Shown: positions 1 to 14,262 of the stretch, one piece after another | Layout of the letters: each line of letters starts with the position of its first letter | Numbering within the stretch: the first letter of the stretch is position 1 | Source: Auanema rhodensis | Taxonomy: Eukaryota; Nematoda; Chromadorea; Rhabditida; Rhabditidae | Assembly: GCA_964057225.1 (NCBI GenBank) | Contig: CAXKVF010000073.1 | Span: 248,001-312,000 of the forward strand | Reading direction: 5' to 3' | Length of the DNA: 64,000 bases | Notes under the pieces: model-generated | Seen by the model: only the letters and a program-made list of their open reading frames with translations | Databases searched by the model: none | What the model was told of the DNA's origin: nothing | Position numbers and translations under genes: made by a program

Positions 1-1760
1 TTATCTTTCACGTGAAGCGAGTTACATACCAAGTGCACATCACGTGTACATTTAATTAGCATAAATTAAAGTTCACGTAAGTTTCAAAGTCATGGTTACC
101 ATGCACCAATATCAATAAAAATTTGTTTTTAGACTAATATGGACATGGGGAATCAAATTGTGAAAACCGCATCTCTTTATCTTTCACGTGAAGCGAGTTA
201 CATACCAAGTGCACATCACGTGTAAATTTAATTAGCATAAATTAAAGTTCACGTAAATTTCAAAGTCATGGTTATCATGAACCAATATCAATAAAAATTT
301 GTTTTTAGACTAATATGGACATGGGGAATCTAATTTTGAAAACCGCATCTCTTTATCTTTCACGTGAAGCGAGTTACATACCAAGTGCACATCACGTGTA
401 CATTTAATTAGCATAAATTAAAGTTCACGTAAATTTCAAAGTCATGGTTACCATGAACCAATATCAATAAAAATTTGTTTTTAGACTAATATGGACATGG
501 GGAATCTAATTTTGAAAACCGCATCTCTTTATCTTTCACGTGAAGCGAGTTACATACCAAGTGCACATCACGTGTACATTTAATTAGCATAAATTAAAGT
601 TCACGTAAATTTCAAAGTCATGGTTACCATGAACTAATATCAATAAAAATTTGTTTTTAGACTAATATGGACATGGGGAATCTAATTTTGAAAACCGCAT
701 CTCTTTATCTTTCACGTGAAGCGAGTTACATACCAAGTGCTCATCACGTGTACATTTAATTAGCATAAATTAAAGTTCACGTAAATTTCAAAGTCATGGT
801 TACCATGAACCAATATCAATAAAAATTTGTTTTTAGACTAATATGGACATGGGGAATCAAATTTTGAAAACCGCATCTCTTTATCTTTCACGTGAAGCGA
901 GTTACATACCAAGTGCACATCACGTGTACATTTAATTAGCATAAATTAAAGTTCACGTAAATTTCAAAGTCATGGTTACCATGCACCAATATCAATAAAA
1001 ATTTGTTTTTAGACTAATATGGACATGGGGAATCTAATTTTGAAAACCGCATCTCTTTATCTTTCACGTGAAGCGAGTTACATACCAAGTGCACATCACG
1101 TGTACATTTAATTAGCATGAATTAAAGTTCACGTAAATTTTAAAGTCATGGTTACCATGAACCAATATCAATAAAAATTTGTTTTTAGACTAATATGGAC
1201 ATGGGGAATCTAATTTTGAAAACCGCATCTCTTTATCTTTCACGTGAAGCGAGTTACATACCAAGTGCACATCACGTGTACATTTAATTAGCATACATTA
1301 AAGTTCACGTAAATTTCAAAGTCATGGTTATCATGAACCAATATCAATAAAAATTTGTTTTTAGACTAATATGGACATGGGGAATCTAATTTTGAAAACC
1401 GCATCTCTTTATCTTTCACGTGAAGCGAGTTACATACCAAGTGCACATCACGTGTACATTTAATTAGCATAAATTAAAGTTCACGTAAGTTTCAAAGTCA
1501 TGGTTACCATGCACCAATATCAATAAAAATTTGTTTTTAGACTAATATGGACATGGGGAATCAAATTGTGAAAACCGCATCTCTTTATCTTTCACGTGAA
1601 GCGAGTTACATACCAAGTGCACATCACGTGTAAATTTAATTAGCATAAATTAAAGTTCACGTAAATTTCAAAGTCATGGTTATCATGAACCAATATCAAT
1701 AAAAATTTGTTTTTAGACTAATATGGACATGGGGAATCTAATTTTGAAAACCGCATCTCT
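1..1760 (+). repeat. Left-end satellite block, ten monomers with partial 8-mer spacing
   Basis: The first two monomers (A81G+A104C+T155A+T160G at 1; C49A+C99T at 177) recur with the same variants at 1409 and 1585, exactly 1408 bp (8 monomers) later. The intervening monomers carry private changes: C107T in the one at 529, A37T at 705, A63G+C85T at 1057, A64C at 1233. The third monomers (353 and 1761) differ, so only two monomers of the 8-mer repeat are conserved here. The array continues to the left beyond the window. Confidence 0.75.
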
Positions 1761-4700
1761 TTATCTTTCACGTGAAGCGAGTTACATACCAAGTGCACAT
1801 CACGTGTACATTTAATTAGCATAAATTAAAGTTCACGTAAATTTCAAAGTCATGGTTACCATGCACCAATATCAATAAAAATTTGTTTTTAGACTAATAT
1901 GAACATGGGGAATCTAATTTTGAAAACCGCATCTCTTTATCTTTCACGTGAAGCGAGTTACATACCAAGTGCACATCACGTGTAAATTTAATTAGCATAA
2001 ATTAAAGTTCACGTAAATTTCAAAGTCATGGTTACCATGAACCAGTATCAATAAAAGTTTGTTTTTAGACTAATATGGACATGGGGAATCAAATTTTGAA
2101 AACCGCATCTCTTTATCTTTCACGTGAAGCGAGTTACATACCAAGTGCACATCACGTGTACATTTAATTAGCATAAATTAAAGTTCACGTAAATTTCAAA
2201 GTCATGGTTATCATGAACCAATATAAATAAAAATTTGTTTTTAGACTAATATGGACATGGGGAATCAAATTGTGAAAACCGCATCTCTTTATCTTTCACG
2301 TGAAGCGAGTTACATACCAAGTGCACATCACGTGTACATTTAATTAGCATAAATTAAAGTTCACGTAAATTTCAAAGTCATGGTTACCATGAACCAATAT
2401 CAATAAAAATTTGATTTTTAGACTAATATGAACATGGGGAATCTAATTTTGAAAACCGCATCTCTTTATCTTTCACGTGAAGCGAGTTACATACCAAGTG
2501 CACATCACGTGTACATTTAATAAGCATAAATTAAAGTTCACGTAAATTTCAAAGTCATGGTTATCATGAACCAATATCAATAAAAATTTGTTTTTAGACT
2601 AATATGGACATGGGGAATCTAATTTTGAAAACCGCATCTCTTTATCTTTCACGTGAAGCGAGTTACATACCAAGTGCACATCACGTGTACATTTAATTAG
2701 CATAAATTAAAGTTCACGTAAATTTCAAAGTCATGGTTACCATGAACCAATATCAATAAAAATTTGTTTTTAGACTAATATGGACATGGGGAATCAAATT
2801 TTGAAAACCGCATCTCTTTATCTTTCACGTGAAGCGAGTTACATACCAAGTGCACATCACGTGTACATTTAATTAGCATAAATTAAAGTTCACGTAAATT
2901 TCAAAGTCATGGTTACCATGCACCAATATCAATAAAAATTTGTTTTTAGACTAATATGGACATGGGGAATCTAATTTTGAAAACCGCATCTCTTTATCTT
3001 TCACGTGAAGCGAGTTACATACCAAGTGCACATCACGTGTACATTTAATTAGCATAAATTAAAGTTCACGTAAATTTCAAAGTCATGGTTACCATGCACC
3101 AATATCAATAAAAATTTGTTTTTAGACTAATATGAACATGGGGAATCTAATTTTGAAAACCGCATCTCTTTATCTTTCACGTGAAGCGAGTTACATACCA
3201 AGTGCACATCACGTGTAAATTTAATTAGCATAAATTAAAGTTCACGTAAATTTCAAAGTCATGGTTACCATGAACCAGTATCAATAAAAGTTTGTTTTTA
3301 GACTAATATGGACATGGGGAATCAAATTTTGAAAACCGCATCTCTTTATCTTTCACGTGAAGCGAGTTACATACCAAGTGCACATCACGTGTACATTTAA
3401 TTAGCATAAATTAAAGTTCACGTAAATTTCAAAGTCATGGTTATCATGAACCAATATAAATAAAAATTTGTTTTTAGACTAATATGGACATGGGGAATCA
3501 AATTGTGAAAACCGCATCTCTTTATCTTTCACGTGAAGCGAGTTACATACCAAGTGCACATCACGTGTACATTTAATTAGCATAAATTAAAGTTCACGTA
3601 AATTTCAAAGTCATGGTTACCATGAACCAATATCAATAAAAATTTGATTTTTAGACTAATATGAACATGGGGAATCTAATTTTGAAAACCGCATCTCTTT
3701 ATCTTTCACGTGAAGCGAGTTACATACCAAGTGCACATCACGTGTAAATTTAATTAGCATAAATTAAAGTTCACGTAAATTTCAAAGTCATGGTTACCAT
3801 GAACCAGTATCAATAAAAGTTTGTTTTTAGACTAATATGGACATGGGGAATCTAATTTTGAAAACCGCATCTCTTTATCTTTCACGTGAAGCGAGTTACA
3901 TACCAAGTGCACATCACGTGTACATTTAATTAGCATAAATTAAAGTTCACGTAAATTTCAAAGTCATGGTTACCATGAACCAATATCAATAAAAATTTGT
4001 TTTTAGACTAATATGGACATGGGGAATCAAATTTTGAAAACCGCATCTCTTTATCTTTCACGTGAAGCGAGTTACATACCAAGTGCACATCACGTGTACA
4101 TTTAATTAGCATAAATTAAAGTTCACGTAAATTTCAAAGTCATGGTTACCATGCACCAATATCAATAAAAATTTGTTTTTAGACTAATATGGACATGGGG
4201 AATCTAATTTTGAAAACCGCATCTCTTTATCTTTCACGTGAAGCGAGTTACATACCAAGTGCACATCACGTGTACATTTAATTAGCATAAATTAAAGTTC
4301 ACGTAAATTTCAAAGTCATGGTTACCATGCACCAATATCAATAAAAATTTGTTTTTAGACTAATATGAACATGGGGAATCTAATTTTGAAAACCGCATCT
4401 CTTTATCTTTCACGTGAAGCGAGTTACATACCAAGTGCACATCACGTGTAAATTTAATTAGCATAAATTAAAGTTCACGTAAATTTCAAAGTCATGGTTA
4501 CCATGAACCAGTATCAATAAAAGTTTGTTTTTAGACTAATATGGACATGGGGAATCAAATTTTGAAAACCGCATCTCTTTATCTTTCACGTGAAGCGAGT
4601 TACATACCAAGTGCACATCACGTGTACATTTAATTAGCATAAATTAAAGTTCACGTAAATTTCAAAGTCATGGTTATCATGAACCAATATAAATAAAAAT

Positions 4701-5459
4701 TTTTTTTTAGACTAATATGGACATGGGGAATCAAATTGTGAAAACCGCATCTCTTTATCTTTCACGTGAAGCGAGTTACATACCAAGTGCACATCACGTG
4801 TACATTTAATTAGCATAAATTAAAGTTCACGTAAATTTCAAAGTCATGGTTACCATGAACCAATATCAATAAAAATTTGATTTTTAGACTAATATGAACA
4901 TGGGGAATCTAATTTTGAAAACCGCATCTCTTTATCTTTCACGTGAAGCGAGTTACATACCAAGTGCACATCACGTGTACATTTAATAAGCATAAATTAA
5001 AGTTCACGTAAATTTCAAAGTCATGGTTATCATGAACCAATATCAATAAAAATTTGTTTTTAGACTAATATGGACATGGGGAATCTAATTTTGAAAACCG
5101 CATCTCTTTATCTTTCACGTGAAGCGAGGTACATACCAAGTGCACATCACGTGTACATTTAATTAGCATAAATTAAAGTTCACGTAAATTTCAAAGTCAT
5201 GGTTACCATGAACCAATATCAATAAAAATTTGTTTTTAGACTAATATGGACATGGGGAATCAAATTTTGAAAACCGCATCTCTTTATCTTTCACGTGAAG
5301 CGAGTTACATACCAAGTGCACATCACGTGTACATTTAATTAGCATAAATTAAAGTTCACGTAAATTTCAAAGTCATGGTTACCATGCACCAATATCAATA
5401 AAAATTTGTTTTTAGACTAATATGGACATGGGGAATCTTATTTTGAAAACCGCATCTCT
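1761..5459 (+). repeat. 7-mer higher-order repeat, 1233 bp, three tandem copies
   Basis: Copies start at 1761, 2994 and 4227. The repeating order is: A104C+G142A; C49A+A109G+A121G+T155A; C99T+C113A+T155A+T160G; a 177 bp monomer with an inserted A after position 124 plus G142A; a variable slot; A104+T155A; A104C. The length is 7 x 176 + 1 because of the inserted A, found at 2414, 3647 and 4880, each 1233 bp apart. Slot five is T57A+C99T in copies one and three but C49A+A109G+A121G in copy two, showing exchange between copies. Confidence 0.88.
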
Positions 5460-8400
5460 TTATCTTTCACGTGAAGCGAATTACATACCAAGTGCACATC
5501 ACGTGTACATTTAATTAGCATAAATTAAAGTTCACGTAAATTTCAAAGTCATGGTTACCATGCACCAATATCAATAAAAATTTGTTTTTAGACTAATATG
5601 GACATGGGGAATCTAATTTTGAAAACCGCATCTCTTTATCTTTCACGTGAAGCGAGTTACATACCAAGTGCACATCACGTGTACATTTAATTAGCATAAA
5701 TTAAAGTTCACGTAAATTTCAAAGTCATGGTTACCATGAACCAGTATCAATAAAAGTTTGTTTTTAGACTAATATGGACATGGGGAATCTAATTTTGAAA
5801 ACCGCATCTCTTTATCTTTCACGTGAAGCGAGTTACATACCAAGTGCACATCACGTGTACATTTAATTAGCATAAATTAAAGTTCACGTAAATTTCAAAG
5901 TCATGGTTATCATGAACCAATATAAATAAAAATTTGTTTTTAGACTAATATGGACATGGGGAATCAAATTGTGAAAACCGCATCTCTTTATCTTTCACGT
6001 GAAGCGAGTTACATACCAAGTGCACATCACGTGTACATTTAATTAGCATAAATTAAAGTTCACGTAAATTTCAAAGTCATGGTTACCATGAACCAATATC
6101 AATAAAAATTTGATTTTTAGACTAATATGAACATGGGGAATCTAATTTTGAAAACCGCATCTCTTTATCTTTCACGTGAAGCGAGTTACATACCAAGTGC
6201 ACATCACGTGTAAATTTAATTAGCATAAATTAAAGTTCACGTAAATTTCAAAGTCATGGTTACCATGAACCAGTATCAATAAAAGTTTGTTTTTAGACTA
6301 ATATGGACATGGGGAATCTAATTTTGAAAACCGCATCTCTTTATCTTTCACGTGAAGCGAGTTACATACCAAGTGCACATCACGTGTACATTTAATTAGC
6401 ATAAATTAAAGTTCACGTAAATTTCAAAGTCATGGTTACCATGAACCAATATCAATAAAAATTTGTTTTTAGACTAATATGAACATGGGGAATCTAATTT
6501 TGAAAACCGCATCTCTTTATCTTTCACGTGAAGCGAGTTACATACCAAGTGCACATCACGTGTAAATTTAATTAGCATAAATTAAAGTTCACGTAAATTT
6601 CAAAGTCATGGTTACCATGAACCAGTATCAATAAAAGTTTGTTTTTAGACTAATATGGACATGGGGAATCAAATTTTGAAAACCGCATCTCTTTATCTTT
6701 CACGTGAAGCGAGTTACATACCAAGTGCACATCACGTGTACATTTAATTAGCATAAATTAAAGTTCACGTAAATTTCAAAGTCATGGTTATCATGAACCA
6801 ATATAAATAAAAATTTGTTTTTAGACTAATATGGACATGGGGAATCAAATTGTGAAAACCGCATCTCTTTATCTTTCACGTGAAGCGAGTTACATACCAA
6901 GTGCACATCACGTGTACATTTAATTAGCATAAATTAAAGTTCACGTAAATTTCAAAGTCATGGTTACCATGAACCAATATCAATAAAAATTTGATTTTTA
7001 GACTAATATGAACATGGGGAATCTAATTTTGAAAACCGCATCTCTTTATCTTTCACGTGAAGCGAGTTACATACCAAGTGCACATCACGTGTAAATTTAA
7101 TTAGCATAAATTAAAGTTCACGTAAATTTCAAAGTCATGGTTACCATGAACCAGTATCAATAAAAGTTTGTTTTTAGACTAATATGGACATGGGGAATCT
7201 AATTTTGAAAACCGCATCTCTTTATCTTTCACGTGAAGCGAGTTACATACCAAGTGCACATCACGTGTACATTTAATTAGCATAAATTAAAGTTCACGTA
7301 AATTTCAAAGTCATGGTTACCATGAACCAATATCAATAAAAATTTGTTTTTAGACTAATATGGACATGGGGAATCAAATTTTGAAAACCGCATCTCTTTA
7401 TCTTTCACGTGAAGCGAGTTACATACCAAGTGCACATCACGTGTACATTTAATTAGCATAAATTAAAGTTCACGTAAATTTCAAAGTCATGGTTACCATG
7501 CACCAATATCAATAAAAATTTGTTTTTAGACTAATATGGACATGGGGAATCTAATTTTGAAAACCGCATCTCTTTATCTTTCACGTGAAGCGAGTTACAT
7601 ACCAAGTGCACATCACGTGTACATTTAATTAGCATAAATTAAAGTTCACGTAAATTTCAAAGTCATGGTTACCATGCACCAATATCAATAAAAATTTGTT
7701 TTTAGACTAATATGAACATGGGGAATCTAATTTTGAAAACCGCATCTCTTTATCTTTCACGTGAAGCGAGTTACATACCAAGTGCACATCACGTGTAAAT
7801 TTAATTAGCATAAATTAAAGTTCACGTAAATTTCAAAGTCATGGTTACCATGAACCAGTATCAATAAAAGTTTGTTTTTAGACTAATATGGACATGGGGA
7901 ATCAAATTTTGAAAACCGCATCTCTTTATCTTTCACGTGAAGCGAGTTACATACCAAGTGCACATCACGTGTACATTTAATTAGCATAAATTAAAGTTCA
8001 CGTAAATTTCAAAGTCATGGTTATCATGAACCAATATAAATAAAAATTTGTTTTTAGACTAATATGGACATGGGGAATCAAATTGTGAAAACCGCATCTC
8101 TTTATCTTTCACGTGAAGCGAGTTACATACCAAGTGCACATCACGTGTACATTTAATTAGCATAAATTAAAGTTCACGTAAATTTCAAAGTCATGGTTAC
8201 CATGAACCAATATCAATAAAAATTTGATTTTTAGACTAATATGAACATGGGGAATCTAATTTTGAAAACCGCATCTCTTTATCTTTCACGTGAAGCGAGT
8301 TACATACCAAGTGCACATCACGTGTACATTTAATAAGCATAAATTAAAGTTCACGTAAATTTCAAAGTCATGGTTATCATGAACCAATATCAATAAAAAT

Positions 8401-8982
8401 TTGTTTTTAGACTAATATGGACATGGGGAATCTAATTTTGAAAACCGCATCTCTTTATCTTTCACGTGAAGCGAGGTACATACCAAGTGCACATCACGTG
8501 TACATTTAATTAGCATAAATTAAAGTTCACGTAAATTTCAAAGTCATGGTTACCATGAACCAATATCAATAAAAATTTGTTTTTAGACTAATATGGACAT
8601 GGGGAATCAAATTTTGAAAACCGCATCTCTTTATCTTTCACGTGAAGCGAGTTACATACCAAGTGCACATCACGTGTACATTTAATTAGCATAAATTAAA
8701 GTTCACGTAAATTTCAAAGTCATGGTTACCATGCACCAATATCAATAAAAATTTGTTTTTAGACTAATATGGACATGGGGAATCTTATTTTGAAAACCGC
8801 ATCTCTTTATCTTTCACGTGAAGCGAATTACATACCAAGTGCACATCACGTGTACATTTAATTAGCATAAATTAAAGTTCACGTAAATTTCAAAGTCATG
8901 GTTACCATGCACCAATATCAATAAAAATTTGTTTTTAGACTAATATGGACATGGGGAATCTAATTTTGAAAACCGCATCTCT
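5460..8982 (+). repeat. Second part of the 7-mer HOR domain, including a 14-monomer block repeated at 3347 bp
   Basis: The 14 monomers at 6517-8982 repeat those at 3170-5635 slot for slot, 3347 bp away: inserted A at 3647/6994 and 4880/8227, T22G at 5129/8476, G21A at 5480/8827. Another full 7-mer sits at 7574-8806. The five monomers between (5636-6516) are shuffled members of the same set and carry one more A insertion at 6113. One difference seen between the copies is G124T in the monomer at 4579. Confidence 0.85.
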
Positions 8983-11900
8983 TTATCTTTCACGTGAAGC
9001 GAGTTACATACCAAGTGCACATCACGTGTACATTTAATTAGCATAAATTAAAGTTCACGTAAATTTCAAAGTCATGGTTACCATGCACCAATATCAATAA
9101 AAATTTGTTTTTAGACTAATATGGACATGGGGAATCTAATTTTGAAAACCGCATCTCTTTATCTTTCACGTGAAGCGAGTTACATACCAAGTGCACATCA
9201 CGTGTACATTTAATTAGCATAAATTAAAGTTCACGTAAATTTCAAAGTCATGGTTATCATGAACCAATATCAATAAAAATTTGTTTTTAGACTAATATGG
9301 ACATGGGGAATCTAATTTTGAAAACCTCATCTCTTTATCTTTCACGTGAAGCGAGTTACATACCAAGTGCACATCACGTGTACATTTAATTAGCATAAAT
9401 TAAAGTTCACGTAAGTTTCAAAGTCATGATTACCATGCACCAATATCAATAAAAATTTGTTTTTAGACTAATATGGACATGGGGAATCTAATTTTGAAAA
9501 CCGCATCTCTTTATCTTTCACGTGAAGCGAGTTACATACCAAGAGCACATCACGTGTACATTTAATAAGCATAAATTAAAGTTCACGTAAATTTCAAAGT
9601 CATGGTTACCATGAACCAATATCAATAAAAATTTGTTTTTAGACTAATATGGACATGGGGAATCTAATTTTGAAAACCGCATCTCTTTATCTTTCACGTG
9701 AAGCGAGTTACATACCAAGTGCACATCACGTGTAAATTTAATTAGCATAAATTAAAGTTCACGTAAATTTCAAAGTCATGGTTACCATGAACCAATATCA
9801 ATAAAAGTTTGTTTTTAGACTAATATGGACATGGGGAATCAAATTTTGAAAACCGCATCTCTTTATCTTTCACGTGAAGCGAGTTACATACCAAGTGCAC
9901 ATCACGTGTACATTTAATTAGCATAAATTAAAGTTCACGTAAATTTCAAAGTCATGGTTATCATGAAACAATATCAATAAAAATTTGTTTTTAGACTAAT
10001 ATGGACATGGGGAATCTAATTTTGAAAACCGCATCTCTTTATCTTTCACGTGAAGCGAGTTACATACCAAGTGCACATCACGTGTACATTTAATTAGCAT
10101 AAATTAAAGTTCACGTAAATTTCAAAGTCATGGTTACCATGAACCAATATCAATAAAAATTTGTTTTTAGACTAATATGTACATGGGGAATCTAATTTTG
10201 AAAACCGCATCTCTTTATCTTTCACGTGAAGCGAGTTACATACCAAGTGCACATCACGTGTACATTTAATTAGCATAAATTAAAGTTCACGTAAATTTCA
10301 AAGTCATGGTTACCATGCACCAATATCAATAAAAATTTGTTTTTAGACTAATATGGACATGGGGAATCTATTTTTGAAAACCGCATCTCTTTATCTTTCA
10401 CGTGAAACGAGTTACATACCAAGTGCACATCACGTGTACATTTAATTAGCATAAATTAAAGTTCACGTAAATTTCAAAGTCATGGTTACCATGAACCAAT
10501 ATCAATAAAAATTTGTTTTTAGACTAATATGGACATGGGGAATCAAATTTTGAAAACCGCATCTCTTTATCTTTCACGTGAAGCGAGTTACATACCAAGT
10601 GCACATCACGTGTACATTTAATTAGCATAAATTAAAGTTCACGTAAATTTCAAAGTCATGGTTACCATGCACCAATATCAATAAAAATTTGTTTTTAGAC
10701 TAATATGGACATGGGGAATCTTATTTTGAAAACCGCATCTCTTTATCTTTCACGTGAAGCGAATTACATACCAAGTGCACATCACGTGTACATTTAATAA
10801 GCATAAATTAAAGTTCACGTAAATTTCAAAGTCATGGTTATCATGAACCAATATCAATAAAAATTTGTTTTTAGACTAATATGGACATGGGGAATCTAAT
10901 TTTGAAAACCGCATCTCTTTATCTTTCACGTGAAGCGAATTACATACCAAGTGCACATCACGTGTACATTTAATAAGCATAAATTAAAGTTCACGTAAAT
11001 TTCAAAGTCATGGTTATCATGAACCAATATCAATAAAAATTTGTTTTTAGACTAATATGGACATGGGGAATCTAATTTTGAAAACCGCATCTCTTTATCT
11101 TTCACGTGAAGCGAGTTACATACCAAGTGCACATCACGTGTACATTTAATTAGCATAAATTAAAGTTCACGTAAATTTCAAAGTCATGGTTACCATGCAC
11201 CAATATCAATAAAAATTTGTTTTTAGACTAATATGGACATGGGGAATCTTATTTTGAAAACCGCATCTCTTTATCTTTCACGTGAAGCGAATTACATACC
11301 AAGTGCACATCACGTGTACATTTAATAAGCATAAATTAAAGTTCACGTAAATTTCAAAGTCATGGTTATCATGAACCAATATCAATAAAAATTTGTTTTT
11401 AGACTAATATGGACATGGGGAATCTAATTTTGAAAACCGCATCTCTTTATCTTTCACGTGAAGCGAGTTACATACCAAGTGCACATCACGTGTACATTTA
11501 CTTAGCATGAATTAAAGTTCACGTAAATTTCAAAGTCATGGTTACCATGCACCAATATCAATAAAAATTTGTTTTTAGACTAATATGGACATGGGGAATC
11601 TTATTTTGAAAACCGCATCTCTTTATCTTTCACGTGAAGCGAGTTACATACCAAGTGCACATCACGTGTACATTTAATTAGCATAAATTAAAGTTCACGT
11701 AAATTTCAAAGTCATGGTTACCATGCACCAATATCAATAAAAATTTGTTTTTAGACTAATATGGACATGGGGAATCTAATTTTGAAAACCGCATCTCTTT
11801 ATCTTTCACGTGAAGCGAGTTACATACCAAGTGCACATCACGTGTACATTTAATTAGCATAAATTAAAGTTCACGTAAATTTCAAAGTCATGGTTATCAT

Positions 11901-14262
11901 GAACCAATATCAATAAAAATTTGTTTTTAGACTAATATGGACATGGGGAATCTAATTTTGAAAACCGCATCTCTTTATCTTTCACGTGAAGCGAGTTACA
12001 TACCAAGTGCACATCACGTGTACATTTAATTAGCATAAATTAAAGTTCACGTAAGTTTCAAAGTCATGATTACCATGCACCAATATCAATAAAAATTTGT
12101 TTTTAGACTAATATGGACATGGGGAATCTAATTTTGAAAACCGCATCTCTTTATCTTTCACGTGAAGCGAGTTACATACCAAGAGCACATCACGTGTACA
12201 TTTAATAAGCATAAATTAAAGTTCACGTAAATTTCAAAGTCATGGTTACCATGAACCAATATCAATAAAAATTTGTTTTTAGACTAATATGGACATGGGG
12301 AATCTAATTTTGAAAACCGCATCTCTTTATCTTTCACGTGAAGCGAGTTACATACCAAGTGCACATCACGTGTAAATTTAATTAGCATAAATTAAAGTTC
12401 ACGTAAATTTCAAAGTCATGGTTACCATGAACCAATATCAATAAAAGTTTGTTTTTAGACTAATATGGACATGGGGAATCAAATTTTGAAAACCGCATCT
12501 CTTTATCTTTCACGTGAAGCGAGTTACATACCAAGTGCACATCACGTGTACATTTAATTAGCATAAATTAAAGTTCACGTAAATTTCAAAGTCATGGTTA
12601 TCATGAAACAATATCAATAAAAATTTGTTTTTAGACTAATATGGACATGGGGAATCTAATTTTGAAAACCGCATCTCTTTATCTTTCACGTGAAGCGAGT
12701 TACATACCAAGTGCACATCACGTGTACATTTAATTAGCATAAATTAAAGTTCACGTAAATTTCAAAGTCATGGTTACCATGAACCAATATCAATAAAAAT
12801 TTGTTTTTAGACTAATATGTACATGGGGAATCTAATTTTGAAAACCGCATCTCTTTATCTTTCACGTGAAGCGAGTTACATACCAAGTGCACATCACATG
12901 TACATTTAATTAGCATAAATTAAAGTTCACGTAAATTTCAAAGTCATGGTTACCATGCACCAATATCAATAAAAATTTGTTTTTAGACTAATATGGACAT
13001 GGGGAATCTAATTTTGAAAACCGCATCTCTTTATCTTTCACGTGAAGCGAGTTACATACCAAGTGCACATCACGTGTACATTTAATTAGCATAAATTAAA
13101 GTTCACGTAAATTTCAAAGTCATGGTTACCATGAACCAATATCAATAAAAATTTGTTTTTAGACTAATATGGACATGGGGAATCAAATTTTGAAAACCGC
13201 ATCTCTTTATCTTTCACGTGAAGCGAGTTACATACCAAGTGCACATCACGTGTACATTTAATTAGCATAAATTAAAGTTCACGTAAATTTCAAAGTCATG
13301 GTTACCATGCACCAATATCAATAAAAATTTGTTTTTAGACTAATATGGACATGGGGAATCTTATTTTGAAAACCGCATCTCTTTATCTTTCACGTGAAGC
13401 GAATTACATACCAAGTGCACATCACGTGTACATTTAATTAGCATAAATTAAAGTTCACGTAAATTTCAAAGTCATGGTTACCATGCACCAATATCAATAA
13501 AAATTTGTTTTTAGACTAATATGGACATGGGGAATCTAATTTTGAAAACCGCATCTCTTTATCTTTCACGTGAAGCGAGTTACATACCAAGTGCACATCA
13601 CGTGTACATTTAATTAGCATAAATTAAAGTTCACGTAAATTTCAAAGTCATGGTTACCATGCACCAATATCAATAAAAATTTGTTTTTAGACTAATATGG
13701 ACATGGGGAATCTAATTTTGAAAACCGCATCTCTTTATCTTTCACGTGAAGCGAGTTACATACCAAGAGCACATCACGTGTACATTTAATAAGCATAAAT
13801 TAAAGTTCACGTAAATTTCAAAGTCATGGTTACCATGAACCAATATCAATAAAAATTTGTTTTTAGACTAATATGGACATGGGGAATCTAATTTTGAAAA
13901 CCGCATCTCTTTATCTTTCACGTGAAGCGAGTTACATACCAAGTGCACATCACGTGTAAATTTAATTAGCATAAATTAAAGTTCACGTAAATTTCAAAGT
14001 CATGGTTACCATGAACTAATATCAAAAAAAATTTGTTTTTAGACTAATATGGACATGGGGAATCTAATTTTGAAAACCGCATCTCTTTATCTTTCACGTG
14101 AAGCGAGTTACATACCAAGTGCACATCACGTGTACATTTAATTAGCATAAATTAAAGTTCACGTAAATTTCAAAGTCATGGTTACCATGAACCAATATCA
14201 ATAAAAATTTGTTTTTAGACTAATATGTACATGGGGAATCTAATTTTGAAAACCGCATCTCT
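8983..14262 (+). repeat. 15-mer spaced satellite block, 2640 bp period
   Basis: About ten consecutive monomers from 8983 recur from 11623 at +2640 bp: A81G+G95A (9335/11975), T34A+T57A (9511/12151), C49A+A121G+T155A (9687/12327), C99T+C106A (9863/12503), G142T (10039/12679) and A156T, reading CTTATTTT (10567/13207). Agreement ends near 10763/13403. Between the copies, 10743-11446 alternates G21A+T57A+C99T monomers with one A104C+A156T monomer. Private changes include G169T in the monomer at 9159, A157T at 10215, G17A at 10391, A55C at 11447 and G44A at 12855. Confidence 0.8.
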
